From assembly GCA_039000515.1 (NCBI GenBank), contig JBCFYV010001001.1, positions 17,062,687 to 17,126,686 on the forward strand: a stretch of DNA of 64,000 bases, read 5' to 3'. The notes beneath the pieces were generated by a model that saw only the letters and a program-made list of their open reading frames with translations, made no database searches and had not been told where the DNA came from. This document shows, piece by piece, positions 1 to 10,735 of the stretch (within the stretch, counting starts at the first letter, position 1; each line of letters opens with the position of its first letter). Position numbers and translations under genes: made by a program. This stretch comes from Timema cristinae (Eukaryota > Arthropoda > Insecta > Phasmatodea > Timematidae).

Positions 1-372
1 GAGTGGAGAAGTCAAGAGAGCTGGTTCCATTCGAACACCTTCCCCGAGCAAGAACTGGTAATGTCGAGCGAGATAAGAGGGTGTAAACCAGATCCAGTGG
101 TGTTATCTAAGGATTACTCACCCCCAACCGAGATAACATCTGCAAACAATAGAACAGGCAGACTCGATTAGTCATTATTTACTGCCTTCACATTTTATAA
201 TCTCTCTTGAATGATGGGTTGGTACTTGGGGAAATTTACCGGCTTATTAAAGCTGTCATCTTATCGGCTTGTAAAAGGTAATTAATGTTTTAATTGACAG
301 TACATAGCTCAGTTACACAAATAAGGGGACAAAGAACCAAAATGCTTTCAGTGTGATTGATTTTATTTGTTC

Positions 373-419
373 ATAATAATAATAATAATAATAATAATAA
401 TTATTATTATTATTATTAT
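373..419. repeat. AAT/ATT microsatellite, self-complementary
   Basis: About nine AAT units switch abruptly to about six TTA units, so the tract can fold on itself. It abuts a minus-strand SINE D fragment and may be that SINE's A/T-rich tail. Confidence 0.85.
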
Positions 420-477
420 GGTGTGCCTGGGCTACATCAATCTGTAGCTTAGTTTGTGAAAGGATAAGCCAATACTT
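420..477 (-). repeat. SINE D, 3' fragment
   Basis: The minus strand matches the last ~55 bp of the SINE D copy at 34051..34398 (shared core gctacatca on the plus strand). The rest of the same element may resume at 863 after an insertion. Confidence 0.5.
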
Positions 478-862
478 TTTTTTTTTAAAGAATATAATAT
501 TTTGAATTGAACAGCGCTATCGCAAGGAACATCAACCTTGAGGTGTTTTTTTAAGAAAGGGATGTTTTATTTACAAGTTATATATTTGCTAATAGTTATG
601 TACACGGGCAGTGGCTATTAAAGTTCCTTAACATCCAAGGTTAGGTTAGTTTAGGTTAGGTTAGGTGGGAGAATGTTGTGTCTCATTGGCCCAAGCGTTC
701 TCTTTGTTTGGTCCAAACAACCTCTCATTTTCTTACTTAAGGCTGCCCCAAACGTCCCGTCCGATTGGTCTAAATTGGTCTTATTTTTAAAGTTTTTTTA
801 AGCGTATGTCATCTTTGACCAGGAGAGATCGGTCGCCTGTGTGTGTAGACCTTTAGCAGCTC
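478..862. other. unassigned segment between two SINE D parts
   Basis: No open frame or known repeat. It contains about 29 bp of AGGTT-type repeats at 638..666, resembling the insect telomere repeat TTAGG but also a motif of SINE D itself. It may be an insertion that split one SINE D. Confidence 0.4.
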
Positions 863-1127
863 TGTTGGCACAGAACATTGCCCTGGGTACACCTATGGAG
901 GTCGTCTACACGTCGTACCCGCAATGAGATGATGTGATGATAGTGCTTATAAAAGTGTGGAGCCGATAATGATCTTAAACATAACTTAAGCCTATCCAAT
1001 CAAACTCTGGTGAAGTGTGGGATAATTCCCCTTTCGAGAAAAATACTCATGGTGCCAGCCGGGAATCGAGCCCCGTACCCACAGGTTCATAGCCAGAAGC
1101 ACTGATCCCTATACCACGGGGCCGGTT
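863..1127 (-). repeat. SINE D, tRNA-headed
   Basis: On the minus strand it starts with a tRNA-like head (gccccgtggtatagggatca, B box ggctcgattcccggc), then the D body with tcgaaaggggaa and a TTAAG-rich stretch, then an ATCATC-rich section. It matches the copies at 34051 and 57839. Confidence 0.75.
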
Positions 1128-1131
1128 AAGC

Positions 1132-1265
1132 CAGTACTACTGCACCATTGCCCAGGAGACGCCCGAATGTAATGATCATACATCCATTCTGTGGAGGATC
1201 TTTCCATGGCCCTATGAGATGAGGGGGTGAATGAATGAATATGACGGGGTAGAGGATAGAGCAAA
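1132..1265 (-). repeat. SINE D, 3' body fragment
   Basis: The section holding gacgcccgaatgt and atcatacatcc is the reverse complement of the 3' half of the D copy at 34051..34398. No tRNA head is present, so it is a second, truncated copy next to the previous one. Confidence 0.65.
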
Positions 1266-1557
1266 TGAAGATCTTAACCTAACTTAAGGCGATGGAACCT
1301 TTTCATTTGACGTGGAAATGCAGAGCCATGGGAACAAACAGTTATCTTCAAGAATTTTTATTGTTTTGAAATTTTCTTTTCGGAAATGGTTTGTTCAGGA
1401 ATAGAAGCATGTTGATTAAGTTATACTTTTTATATACATACTTCCTCTGTGATTTTAAAAGTGAACAAACATCGATAAAATTTACATTTTTCAATAGAAA
1501 ACTGCCGGTTCCATAACAAAAAGTAAGAAAATGTAATTATTAATAAACATCGATACA

Positions 1558-1776
1558 TTATCTTAGAAAAGGTGTTGAAAATATTAACATAAACATTATC
1601 ACTTGTTCTGGAGGAAACTGATATTTCCAAACATATGTTTTTTCCGCAAGACCTGTCCGGTAGCTATCACCATCTACGGTTTCTGTGATCCATCTGTTCT
1701 TGTTGGCGCGGAAGGATACTTTGGTCGGTTGTGAAGCCACGCCACGGCTTTCACCCTCCCGCCCACCATACCACAA
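1558..1776 (-). other. open frame, possible exon, product unknown
   Basis: The minus-strand frame is open for 72 codons, has mixed protein-like composition (core ANKNRWITETVDGDSYRTG) and ends near a possible donor, gaacaa/gtgata. It starts at TTG with no convincing acceptor or ATG in frame. I recognise no family and see no second copy in the window. It could be a gene exon or a chance frame. Confidence 0.2.
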
Positions 1777-1814
1777 AATAGGTTATAGACTTGCACTTGA
1801 CAGGGCCGAGGGCC

Positions 1815-2186
1815 TTAAGGTAGGGACGTAGGGAACGCGAGCAGTTTCTATAGCAAAACTTTTTTGGCCAAAATAAAAAAAAATCTTCAGTACAAACGTA
1901 GATTTTAATTTTCTTCACATGACGATATCAACAGTTGTTGAATATCTGTCATGAGTTTAGCGGGATTAGATGAGAAACTTTTTAAAGGAAGAGAAAAAGT
2001 TATCATTAAATTCCAGAACAACCTTGATGAATAATCAACAACTGTTGATACTACCATGTGAGTAAAGCTAAACTATATGTTTGTGCTGAACAAATATTTG
2101 ATTTATTTTGCCCAAAAAAGTTTTGATATAAAAAAAATTGCAAGAAAACTTACTTTTTCTCGCGTCCCTTACACCCCGCACCTTAA
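1815..2186. mobile_element. foldback element M1, near full length
   Basis: A ~370-bp element whose halves are long imperfect inverted repeats. The left half carries ttggccaaaataa and catgacgatatcaacag; the right half carries their complements. Both ends are flanked by TTAA (1815..1818 and 2183..2186). No coding capacity. Structure suggests a non-autonomous foldback or MITE-type DNA transposon; the TTAA flanks would fit a piggyBac-type transposase, but this rests on few copies. Confidence 0.75.
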
Positions 2187-2204
2187 CCTCAACCAGCCAA
2201 ACTT

Positions 2205-2322
2205 TTGCGACCATTGGAATTATTCCAATTTCAAGAAAAATCTCTCGCTACCAGTCGGGAATCGAACCTATATATCTGCAGGCAGGGGCTCTGACCACTA
2301 TACCACGTGGCCGGTTTATTCT
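2205..2322 (-). repeat. SINE D, tRNA-like head only
   Basis: The reverse complement gives gccacgtggtatagtggtca followed by a B box (ggttcgattcccgac) and the start of the D body. The 3' body is missing. It lies just outside M1. Confidence 0.7.
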
Positions 2323-2439
2323 TCAAAAAGAGAAAGTAATGTAATCGTGATTTTTTTTATATCAATATTATGATGGTTTATGGATTTCATTGTGAAAACG
2401 TGATTTTTTATGCTATATAATCACTAATCAATCACACCT

Positions 2440-3000
2440 CAAGGCTAAATTGTGATTTTAACTTTAGTTCTAAAACTAAGGGTGGTTTGATGATGAATGA
2501 TTTTTGAAAATCTGAAATGTTTCAAGATGGCTCAAACAATAATCTAATCAAATGAATATCTGGGTAGTATTTTTTCATAATAAATAACATTGTATAGCCC
2601 CACTTCTTTTTAAGGGGATGGTGGGGGTGGATCATATAAGTGTAGTTTTACTAATGATTGATTTTTGAAAATTTGATTGCTCCAAAATGGCTTTAAAGAT
2701 TTTATTCAAAATGGGTTCTGGGATGTATTTTTAATAATAAAGAAGAATGTAAGTTTGTTTTAACAGTAGAAATTAATTTAAGAGCAGTTCACTGATGACT
2801 TATTCTCAAAAATATGTATGATTTTACTAAAAAGGGTTTAACAATTTTGCTCTAAATTAATATCTGAAGATTGTTTTACATGAGTGACAAAATAATTTTT
2901 TATTTCTTTCCGAAGAATACTTACTTAAAGTTAAAGGTAGTTTACTGATAGCCGATTTAAATTTTTTTAATTCTAAACCGGAATAAAATATACGATTGTG
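2440..3000. repeat. decayed tandem units related to repeat M3
   Basis: Three to four degenerate units of about 150-160 bp each contain a form of 'agtttactgatgattgatttt', then 'tcaaaatggct', then a T/A-rich stretch (starts near 2480, 2643, 2780, 2940). The same wording occurs in the M3 copy at 42335..42790. Confidence 0.5.
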
Positions 3001-3117
3001 GCGTACCATTTATTTTTCGTAGTTGTTCTTTAATTATAGCATGGAGGGGAATTGCCCTTTGATGAAGACTTGGAATTTAGTGAACATAAGTATATCTGAA
3101 AGTTACAAGGTATATAA

Positions 3118-3118
<1 letters not shown>

Positions 3119-3149
<31 letters not shown>

Positions 3150-3150
3150 G
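3119..3150. repeat. ATT microsatellite
   Basis: About ten ATT units in a row. Confidence 0.9.
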
Positions 3151-3228
3151 TATGGACATATTTTTATGCGTGCAATAAATTCGACGTTTACTTGGGTGAT
3201 GAAAAAAATCCTTCTTGTTCATTAATGG

Positions 3229-3381
3229 GCACCAAAATTGTTTCCCACTCTCCCTCCACGCAAATGCGGATACATTTATTCTTCAATAGAACTTCTTTAT
3301 CCCAATCTCATTGGCGTAGTTAGTAGGCCTACAGAGGCGTATAACCTAAACAGGTAATAAGATACGGTGCTAAAAAAAAAC
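3229..3381 (+). repeat. SINE A, 5'-truncated
   Basis: Retains the A body (ccactctccctccacgcaaa) and the tail ending in ggtgctaaaaa. The tRNA head is absent. Confidence 0.8.
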
Positions 3382-3861
3382 GAATCTTATGGGTACGCGA
3401 AATAATTTTTCAGAAAATTATCGACATATTGGGTGGGTCCGTGTCCCCGTAATATAACGTATGAATGGTAGCCCGGATCAGAGATTGTCTCCAGGGAAGT
3501 GCCAGATTCAAGATTAGAAGGACTCCACCAACACACACGCACACACACAGTCTGACCAACCAGAGGATGGATTGGAGAGTGAAGAAGACAGTGGAAAATT
3601 ACCACAGCCTCCACTCTACCCCCCTCACCCTCTCCCTTCTTTCTCTCAAGTTCCACACGCGATCTTGAGAGAGTAGAAAAAAGACATGAGACCCAATTGT
3701 AAGCAACACGCACGCACGTCTCACCTTACCTCACCATTCACAGTCCAGATAACTTCTTATCTATATCATTCAAAACCTTTGCTTCATATTATCACAGCGC
3801 GCAGGATAAATAAACCAGCGATAATTTTTAGTAAGGATATACTCGCTCTTTAGATCAATTT
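3382..3861. other. unassigned DNA
   Basis: Overlapping frames on both strands at 3387..3713 lie over a CA-rich stretch (3530..3550) and a CT-rich stretch and do not look like protein. No repeat family recognised. Confidence 0.4.
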
Positions 3862-4010
3862 TCTTACGAAGTGATAAATCTGACAACTTAAAAAAAAAAA
3901 AGTTAATAAAGCCACTTTCACGTAATCATACGTCAAGTCATGTGATATTTAGCGTTAACTTTTGATAAATTAATACCTATAAAATAACACTAGTAATATA
4001 GTAAAATGTG
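3862..4010 (+). mobile_element. repeat M2, partial
   Basis: Shares the M2 core acgtcaagtcatgtgatat, the segment acttttgataaat and the end cctataaaataacactagta with copies at 34438, 50510 and 52975. No coding capacity. Confidence 0.7.
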
Positions 4011-5520
4011 GAAATCATTCCTCTAGGAGCATTATGGGCTCTCAACTGGAAATTATCTCATCACTAAACTTATTGAAATTCAATTTTTAATGATTATAAA
4101 AGTTTATGTTCATGCTTTAAAATGATATATAAGATGGTAAAAATATTATTTCTAATAAACAATAGTAATTTAAAATTTTTGTTTAAATACAATAAGTTTG
4201 GTTAAATATTTATTGCAATGTTCATCAACACTGATTTTAGACAGATTAACTAACATAATTTTATAACTAAATGGTAACTAATGCTAGTTTTATAGTGGGA
4301 CGTATTAATATATGTTTAAATATCTTAAGTTTGAAAACAATCAATATGTATTCTCAATGTTAAATTTTTAACTCAGCCGAAATTATAATTTTAGAAAGGG
4401 ACTATGTAAAAATAGTAAAAAAAATAATTAATTATTTAAGTGTTTAGTGATCTATCCAACTATTTTTATTTTCATTGCTTTGTCATTGCAATGTAACTTC
4501 AATCGAGGATAATTCAAAATGGACGCAAATATTGAATTATTTTACCGGTCGAAAGAGTAGTTTTATAACGTTATTAATGTGAATTTTGATATTAATTTTA
4601 ACAATCTTTCAAGATAACGAATGATCTATAAGTTAAACTGCCGAGATCATCTAAATTAGATAGCCTATATTTACAATTGCGTTTTAAAAATTGATTTGTA
4701 TGTACCGAAAGAGGAAACTCGAAAATAACGGACATACAAAAATTTGGATCTCAATCTCGAGCTTTAATAACAAGCTCGGCTCGAAGCTCGAAATGCAAGT
4801 ACTCGCAGAGCCCCAGTGAAATATTATCGTTTTGATCGTAAAAAAAAAGTTTGTATTTTCTAAAAAGTACTCCAAATGTCCATTCATAAGAAAATCAAAG
4901 TACGACGTCCCAAAACAGGGAAAGAAAATGATTTTTATTAATATTAAAATAGCTTTTTAAGTAATTTTAAGTTTTTAAAATATAGTTGGGTTCTCGGAGG
5001 TATAAGCTTTCGATGGGTGTTGAGGAAGAATGCAAAAATCCATTGCAGGATGTGTAGAGAAGGGGGAGTTGAGCTCTAAGGCCCCCCCCCTTAAAAACTC
5101 TCCCCTTTTCCGTATGCACTTGTTTAGAAAAAAAATATACCGAGGTTCGATTTTATCAGACATACGCTAAGATTCAGGGGTGAGAAGGTTACATAAAAAT
5201 TAGTTGGATGTACCACTTGGGCTTTGTAAAATACAGATTTAAAACATCTAAGAACCGGTCGAAAAGTTACAAAGCTAAAATAAATATTATAAAATAAAAA
5301 TAAAGAAAGGAAAAAACTTCTTAAAATTGCGTGTAAACACAAAAACGCTAAGTTTTCTATAATGTATGCTGCTTTATGTACTTTAAATAACCTAAAGTGA
5401 CATTTTGTTTTCCTTGACATTTTCTGGGACAGTTATCCTAAAATATCTGCTGAGATATGGAGAAAGCAGTTGCCATTTAAGTGGCACAGTAATCATCTTA
5501 TTTTCATTAAATTAAGTGGA
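4011..5520. other. unassigned AT-rich DNA
   Basis: Very AT-rich. Short frames on the minus strand (4684..4887, 4975..5163, 5124..5420) are compositionally unremarkable. A C9 run lies near 5083. An imperfect inverted repeat built on ctcgagctt/aagctcg lies at 4755..4795. No gene or repeat identified. Confidence 0.4.
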
Positions 5521-5612
5521 AAAATGACGATCTGGACACGAGAATCGAAACCGGAGCCTTTGGCTTTGCGTGTCAATGCTCTTTCAGTGAGCCATCCTGG
5601 TTCGTCTCGTAA
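5521..5612 (-). repeat. tRNA-like repeat E
   Basis: Reverse complement shows a D-arm/A box (ggctcactgaaagagca), an anticodon-arm region and a B box (ggtttcgattctcgtgtcc). Second copy in the same orientation at 6058. Stems are imperfect, so it is a tRNA-derived repeat rather than a working tRNA gene. Confidence 0.6.
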
Positions 5613-5630
5613 CCAGAGCCATCTTTCACT

Positions 5631-5927
5631 ATTATTATTATTATTATTAGCACCGCGTCTTACTACCCGTTCGGGTTATACGCACTTACGCTAATGTGTA
5701 ATGGTAGGGTGATTGTGAGATGAAATGAAGGACCTACAGTTTAACGTGGAATCCGAACCACGGTGGAGGCCTGGCATTCCCCACATTCACAAGTTGTGAT
5801 TAATACACGTCTTGTCAGAGGTGAAGGAAGGGTTTGGCAATCAGATAAATCTGTGCCGGGACCGAGGATTGAACCACGGCCGCCAGCACAGAAGTCTGAC
5901 ACCTTACCCCTAGACCGCCAGGTCACC
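5631..5927 (-). repeat. SINE B, full length, with 8-bp TSD
   Basis: Read on the minus strand: tRNA-like head (gacctggcggtctaggggta, B box ggttcaatcc), a body with caagacgtgtattaatcaca, and the A/B common tail aacgggtagtaagacgcggt ending in (TAA)n. Flanked by direct repeats ctttcact at 5623..5630 and 5928..5935. No protein is encoded; open frames over it are shadows. Confidence 0.9.
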
Positions 5928-6057
5928 CTTTCACTGTTGTTGGTGGTATATGACAGTAGTATGCTGCCATGCACTAGTATTATTAATATCACAAACTGAT
6001 ACGTGGTGGTTTTCCACAGGATCAGTTCTGTTATCTGAATAAAAGTCAATCAAGTTT

Positions 6058-6152
6058 AAAGTGATAATCTGGACACGGGAATCGAACCGAGGACCTTTGA
6101 CTTTGCACGCTAATGCTCTACTACTGAGCCATCCTGGTTTGTCTTGTCGTGT
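6058..6152 (-). repeat. tRNA-like repeat E
   Basis: Reverse complement gives aggatggctcagtggtagag, an anticodon-like loop, and ggttcgattcccgtgtccag. It is cleaner than the copy at 5521 but followed by repeat sequence, not a tRNA terminator. Confidence 0.6.
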
Positions 6153-6280
6153 TTGTTTATTCCAGTCTTTACACAGCGTCACTAAACTAGGCCTATGACA
6201 TAATATAACAATGTTTATAATGAAATTGATACGATACTTACTGTTCTCACAACTAGAGCCAAAAGTTAAGATTATTATTA

Positions 6281-6300
6281 TTATTACTATTATTAGAACA
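6281..6300. repeat. short ATT microsatellite
   Basis: Interrupted ATT/ACT repeats at about 6270..6296. Confidence 0.6.
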
Positions 6301-6398
6301 AGTGAGTAATACTCTTCACTAGCGATGATGATTTATAGTGTTTTCAGATTTTACATTTAAACATTTTTATCTAACGTACTTACTCTATAGCATTAGGA

Positions 6399-6660
6399 CC
6401 CGCCTCAATGGCGTAGTTAGCTAACGCGCTAGCTTCGTGATGAGCTATACTGTCGAGGAAGGGGAGATTGATGTTCTAATCTCGGTCGGGTGAACTGGGG
6501 CTGGTTTTTCCTAAATGGTTTATCACTCTCCCTCCATGCAAATGCGCGTTCACTTCCTCTAAATTAAACCTTCCAAATTCCCAACCCATTAGTGTAATTG
6601 GTACGTATGAGTAAAACCCAAACGGGTAGTAAGACGCGGTGCCAAAATAAATAAATAAAT
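6399..6660 (+). repeat. SINE A, full length
   Basis: Head cgcctcaatggcgtagttag, B box-like ttctaatctcggtcgggtg, A body, common tail, then (AAAT)n. The hexamer cattag precedes (6391..6396) and follows (6661..6666) it, a possible short target duplication. Confidence 0.9.
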
Positions 6661-6671
6661 CATTAGAAACT

Positions 6672-7128
6672 TGAAAGTTCATTTCCGCAATTACAAAAGT
6701 ACGTCATCACATATCTCTATCCTGAACTGGTTATATCAAGGCCCCCTCATTACACCCTATCTCTTTCAGGTTCTCCCATCTGCGTCTAGATATTCCCACT
6801 GGTCTATTCTCATCGAGTTTGCAAGTCAATACCTTGAACAAAGCTCTAGTTTCTTCCATCCACTTTGCATGTCCTGCCCCTCGTAACCTGTGAGATTTGA
6901 TTTTACTCACAAGGTCTGGTGATGAGTTGAGGGAATGTAACTCATCATTATGTAACCTACTCCACTATATATTATCTTCATCTAGTTTTAGACCAAAGTA
7001 TTTTGTTTTCGAACACACTACATTTCTTCTCGTCATTTAAGGTAAGAAACCAATTTTCACAACCATAAATAACAACCGGTGAAACTATTGTTTTGCATAT
7101 TCTGATCAATATTACTTTCCAAATTGAA
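6672..7128 (-). pseudogene. non-LTR retrotransposon fragment, C-terminal end of reverse transcriptase ORF
   Basis: Minus-strand translation in shifting frames gives, in order, SPVVIYGCENWFLTLND, then KSHRLRGAGHAKWMEETRAL, then CNEGA...QDRD. This order (YGCE.W, RLRWAGH, DW..LAQDR) is the standard C-terminus of arthropod non-LTR retrotransposon polyproteins. Stops and frameshifts are frequent (for example after FENKILWSKTR). Same type as the fragment at 34625..35070. No 5' part of the element is present. Confidence 0.75.
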
Positions 7129-7569
7129 TTACTTTATTTAACAAACCAGTATGGGATATAAGTCTTATTTATGGGACTGTCCCCAATGAATCTCCCCTGA
7201 AAAAGGTAGTCTCAAGGATACATTAGAGGATTGTAAGATGGCTATAGGTTATATCTGGCTCTAAATAAGGAACGGTCACGCAGACGCCCAAGTCAACTCG
7301 TCGCAAGGAATACTGAGGCAGTCAAGAACAATACACCAGTTGGAACAATGAGAGGCGCATGACGCTGGTAATAGCAAAAGAAGGTGCAAGCGGGATAGAT
7401 CGCGGAGGGTGACGCATACATATGATGCACAACTGCCACATACTCATCAAGTACACACTAAACACGCATCCAAACGTCTCTAGAACACGTTCCTACCACT
7501 GTCGCACATACAATCTGCTCGACAGTACACACATAGAAAACAAGGTGAGTCGATGAGGATCGAACCCAC
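7129..7569. other. unassigned DNA
   Basis: Moderately GC-rich around 7260..7450; no open frame of note and no repeat recognised. Confidence 0.4.
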
Positions 7570-7800
7570 ATCGGTGGCCCCGCAGAATAAGATCCTCATC
7601 TCTTATGGTTTGGCAGTGACGGGGTTCGGATCCCAGTCGGGTATACTAAGAGTGTTTTTACTAACGAATGATTTTCCTCTCCCTTCAAATAAATGTGAGT
7701 ACATTTCCTTTTAAACTCTACCTTCCACTTCCCTATCCTATTAGTGTGAGTGTGGCTAGCTGAGACGGGTAGTAAGCCACAGTATATTTAAAAAAAAATA
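7570..7800 (+). repeat. SINE A
   Basis: Head catcggtggccccgcag, B box gggttcggatcccagtcggg, A body and a tail ending in acgggtagtaagccacag. Confidence 0.75.
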
Positions 7801-7836
7801 CGGTGATCGATACCACTCGGATTAACTCATCTAACT

Positions 7837-8080
7837 GCATCGGTGATCGCATGGTCTAGCGCGTCACTTCCATGATATATTGGATTCTCGGTGATGAAAA
7901 GATTGGGGTTTGATCCCTGTTGGGTTTACTGGATGTTTTTTTCTAAATGGTTTTACACTCTCTCTCCACACATATGTGTATACATTTACTCTAAAATCAT
8001 ACCTTCCCCATCCCTATTCCATTAGAGTAACTAATGTATGTGTATATTCCAAACATAGTACTAGATGCAGTGAAAAAAAT
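7837..8080 (+). repeat. SINE A, diverged
   Basis: Head gcatcggtgatcgcatggtc, B box ggggtttgatccctgttggg, A body; the tail is degenerate. It follows another A copy in the same orientation after 37 bp. Confidence 0.75.
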
Positions 8081-8194
8081 ACCTATTCGTTTTAAGGGAG
8101 CAAGGTTATCAACATAAAAATTCGTCGCTACGCAGGAACCCTAGCTCGAATCTAGCTGGTACTAGCGAATGTATTAACTATATGTATACGGGTA

Positions 8195-8440
8195 CGGGTA
8201 CACTGACCACCTCTGGGTTCGATCCTCGGCGCTTCCAAAAATTACCTGAGAAAGAGTGGGTTTGGAACGGGATCAAACTCAGTCCCATGAGGACGAATGA
8301 GGAGCTACTTAAATAAATAGGTAGCAACTCCAGTTTAGAAAAATGAGATTAACGGCCGGAGAGCTCGTGCTGACCACATGATACCCTATATCCGTAAATG
8401 TTGGCATTATCATCGCTAACAATGGCAGGCTGGCAAGTGT
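8195..8440 (+). repeat. SINE C
   Basis: B box (gggttcgatcctcgg), then ggatcaaactcag, gaggagctacttaaata, a gtttagaaaaatgagatta motif and ccgtaaatgttggcattat. All recur in order in the C copies at 12560, 32580 and 59355. Confidence 0.75.
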
Positions 8441-8454
8441 AATATTAGGCGTAT

Positions 8455-8622
8455 TGAGGGAGGTAGAATTTAGATAAAGTGTACTCACATTTGCACGGAG
8501 AGAGAGATAGAGTGGAAAGCTATCTAGGTGAAAACCCTCTAAGTACATCCAAACGGAATTCGAACCCCAACCTCTCAATCTATTGAGATAGTGATACCTT
8601 AGACCATTCAACTACCGGAGCT
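8455..8622 (-). repeat. SINE A, tail missing
   Basis: Minus-strand head and body are present (reverse-strand B box gaattcgaaccccaacc); the 3' tail is lost where it meets SINE C. Confidence 0.75.
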
Positions 8623-8660
8623 AATATAGGTTGAGTTAAGCTATTTATTTTATTTATTAT

Positions 8661-8906
8661 TTAGAACCGTGTCTTACTACCCGTTCAGGTTATAAGATTA
8701 AGTACTAATTGCGCTAATAGGTTAGGAATTGGGATGGTTGAATATAGAGGAAGGGAACCCGTATTTTCGTGTAGGGAAAGTGGAAAACCATTTAGGGAAA
8801 ACCACCCCCAGTTCACCCGAGCAAGATTCGAACCTTGATTTCCCCCGTCGGCAGTCTAGCTCAACACGAAACTAGCGCGATAGCTAACTACGCCACCAAG
8901 GCGTGC
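8661..8906 (-). repeat. SINE A
   Basis: Complete from the tail (ttagaaccgtgtcttactac) to the head (cgccaccaaggcg). Confidence 0.85.
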
Positions 8907-10253
8907 GAGTAAAATTAATTGGCTAGTTTTGTACTGATTAAATTAGTATTTTTATTTATTTATGTTCTATACATTTCACAGCTCATGCCCGGCCATACAA
9001 TTTGAGAGTTATTATTCTAGATATTATAAAAGCTTGCGTTGTTAAAATATTGAGCTTACAATTATCGTTATAACTTTTAAAAAATGAAAGTTAAATACCT
9101 CAAATAAATAATAATACTTTAGGTTGGCGTTTAAATCCCGAATAGATACAATGGAGATAATTTAATATATGCAATTTTCAATTTGGATTTCCCTCCTCTT
9201 CAAACTAATGAGAGTGCATTATTTCTAAACTACACACCTCATCTCAGATTTTTAGATTGTGTCATTAATAATACTTATGTTGAGCGGACAGTAAAAAATA
9301 ACTTGTGTGATTTCACAACCCTTGATGTTCCAGGATACAAATATATCCCCCAAGACTACGAGTCCTTGTCCTAGTAGACCAGGATATCCGGCAGACACAG
9401 TCAAGTGCGGGTTTTATCCGCCAGATGGCTCACGTGGCGTCTCCCCCTCCATCTTCACTTAGCTTCTTCCCTTTGTCAACCCTTGTTTTGCGCCATCGGC
9501 TGCAGGCCGGTAGTTTGCTAGAATAGGTACGGCACTATAATACGCCCGGAAACGATTGGCAGGAAGGAAATGGAAATAGAGTTGCGAGAAATCTTTGAGG
9601 ATAACGAGAGCTTTATGCTAAATATGGGGAGAAGGCTGGGGTATTCATGTTTGTACGTATGTATATATATTCTGCACATTTATATTTATGAAAAGGTTTG
9701 TTTTTTATTTCAGCCACGCAGTTCATGGTGTTAGAACACAATAAACAATATCAATGCTCATATACTGTAGATATCGGGGCTCGAATTCCTGCCGGTAGCA
9801 TTGTAAATGGTTTTTCCATCTGCTCCAATGAAGAGGAACTTTCCTATAACTACCCTTTTCATTTCAAACCCTTTTATTATGCTGTTATTAGAGTTGGCAA
9901 TAAACGTAATACTAAAAAAAAAAGATGAATATACTTATTTGTGATTTTTTTAAAAATTTTTAGAAGAAAGTTAAGAGCTAATAGGTGTAAATAAGTTCAT
10001 AAAAACATTATGTATTTTTCTCGGGCAGCCATTTTTTGGCAGTAAAATCCAGATTTAACGCCAAAGAATGATAATATGGGGGTACCAAGGCAAACAGATA
10101 TAATACTAATTTATTATTCAGCACCTTGTATGGCCTTAAAATCCCTCATCCCAGAAGTCTTTCACTATCGCTGAGCAACGAGGACGAATAAAGAAGGAAA
10201 GTAAGAATTGTTTTCTATCAAACACAATATCTCATTTAACCTTTTTGTTGTGT
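8907..10253. other. unassigned AT-rich DNA with two protein-like frames
   Basis: A plus-strand frame is open from 9135 to 9376 (core LFLNYTPHLRFLDC) without an ATG start. A second frame at 9698..9928 follows a good acceptor-like site (tttttatttcag at 9702..9713), but 9755..9830 matches a decayed SINE A head and body (gatatcggggctcgaattcc, aaatggtttttcc). Neither product is recognised. Confidence 0.35.
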
Positions 10254-10425
10254 GTGCACCACGTCCTACTATTTGTCTGAACTAACCACACAATAACAGA
10301 GAGGGAAGGAATGAAGAAGGAAGACTTTAGAGGGAAAGGAGTAATATATTTAGGAAATACCAACCTCAGAGAATCGAATCTCGACCGCCTTGTCATCGGA
10401 AAATCATATTAGGCTTGAATGATGC
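10254..10425 (-). repeat. SINE A, diverged
   Basis: Begins with the tail (accacgtcctactatttgtc) and reaches the B box (gaatcgaatctcgacc). The head is degraded. Confidence 0.65.
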
Positions 10426-10735
10426 CTTTGTACGTATGCCTGCCCACCGATGCGGGTGTAAATATTTTATAAAGAGACTAAATATAATAATTATTTCTAT
10501 TCTTTATTTATCAAGTTCTTAAAATACCTCACCGGCTTAAAAATGTGTATTATTTTCTTCAAATGAAATATTCCGGTTTCCTTTATTTTAATAACTAGAA
10601 GTATTCACTAATTTATAGTGCAAATAATTTAGTTATGTTCTTAAGAGTGTGACCTTGCTTTATTTTATATCGTATTAGACAGAAATCAGGGTGTAATTAT
10701 TTTTGGGTTCGTTAGTTCTGGATTATATTTAATAC

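Noticed and set aside
638..666. Interstitial telomere repeat (TTAGG)
   Set aside because: Only about five imperfect units, and SINE D carries similar TTAGG-like words (ggttaggttaagtttaag), so a telomeric origin is not supported; mentioned only as a possibility.
5741..6049. Overlapping 78-102 codon frames on both strands
   Set aside because: They overlie SINE B and its flank; SINE-derived.
9698..9928. Exon starting after tttttatttcag with 76 open codons
   Set aside because: Attractive acceptor, but 9755..9830 aligns with the SINE A head and body (gctcgaattcc, aaatggtttttcc), so the frame is most simply a decayed SINE.
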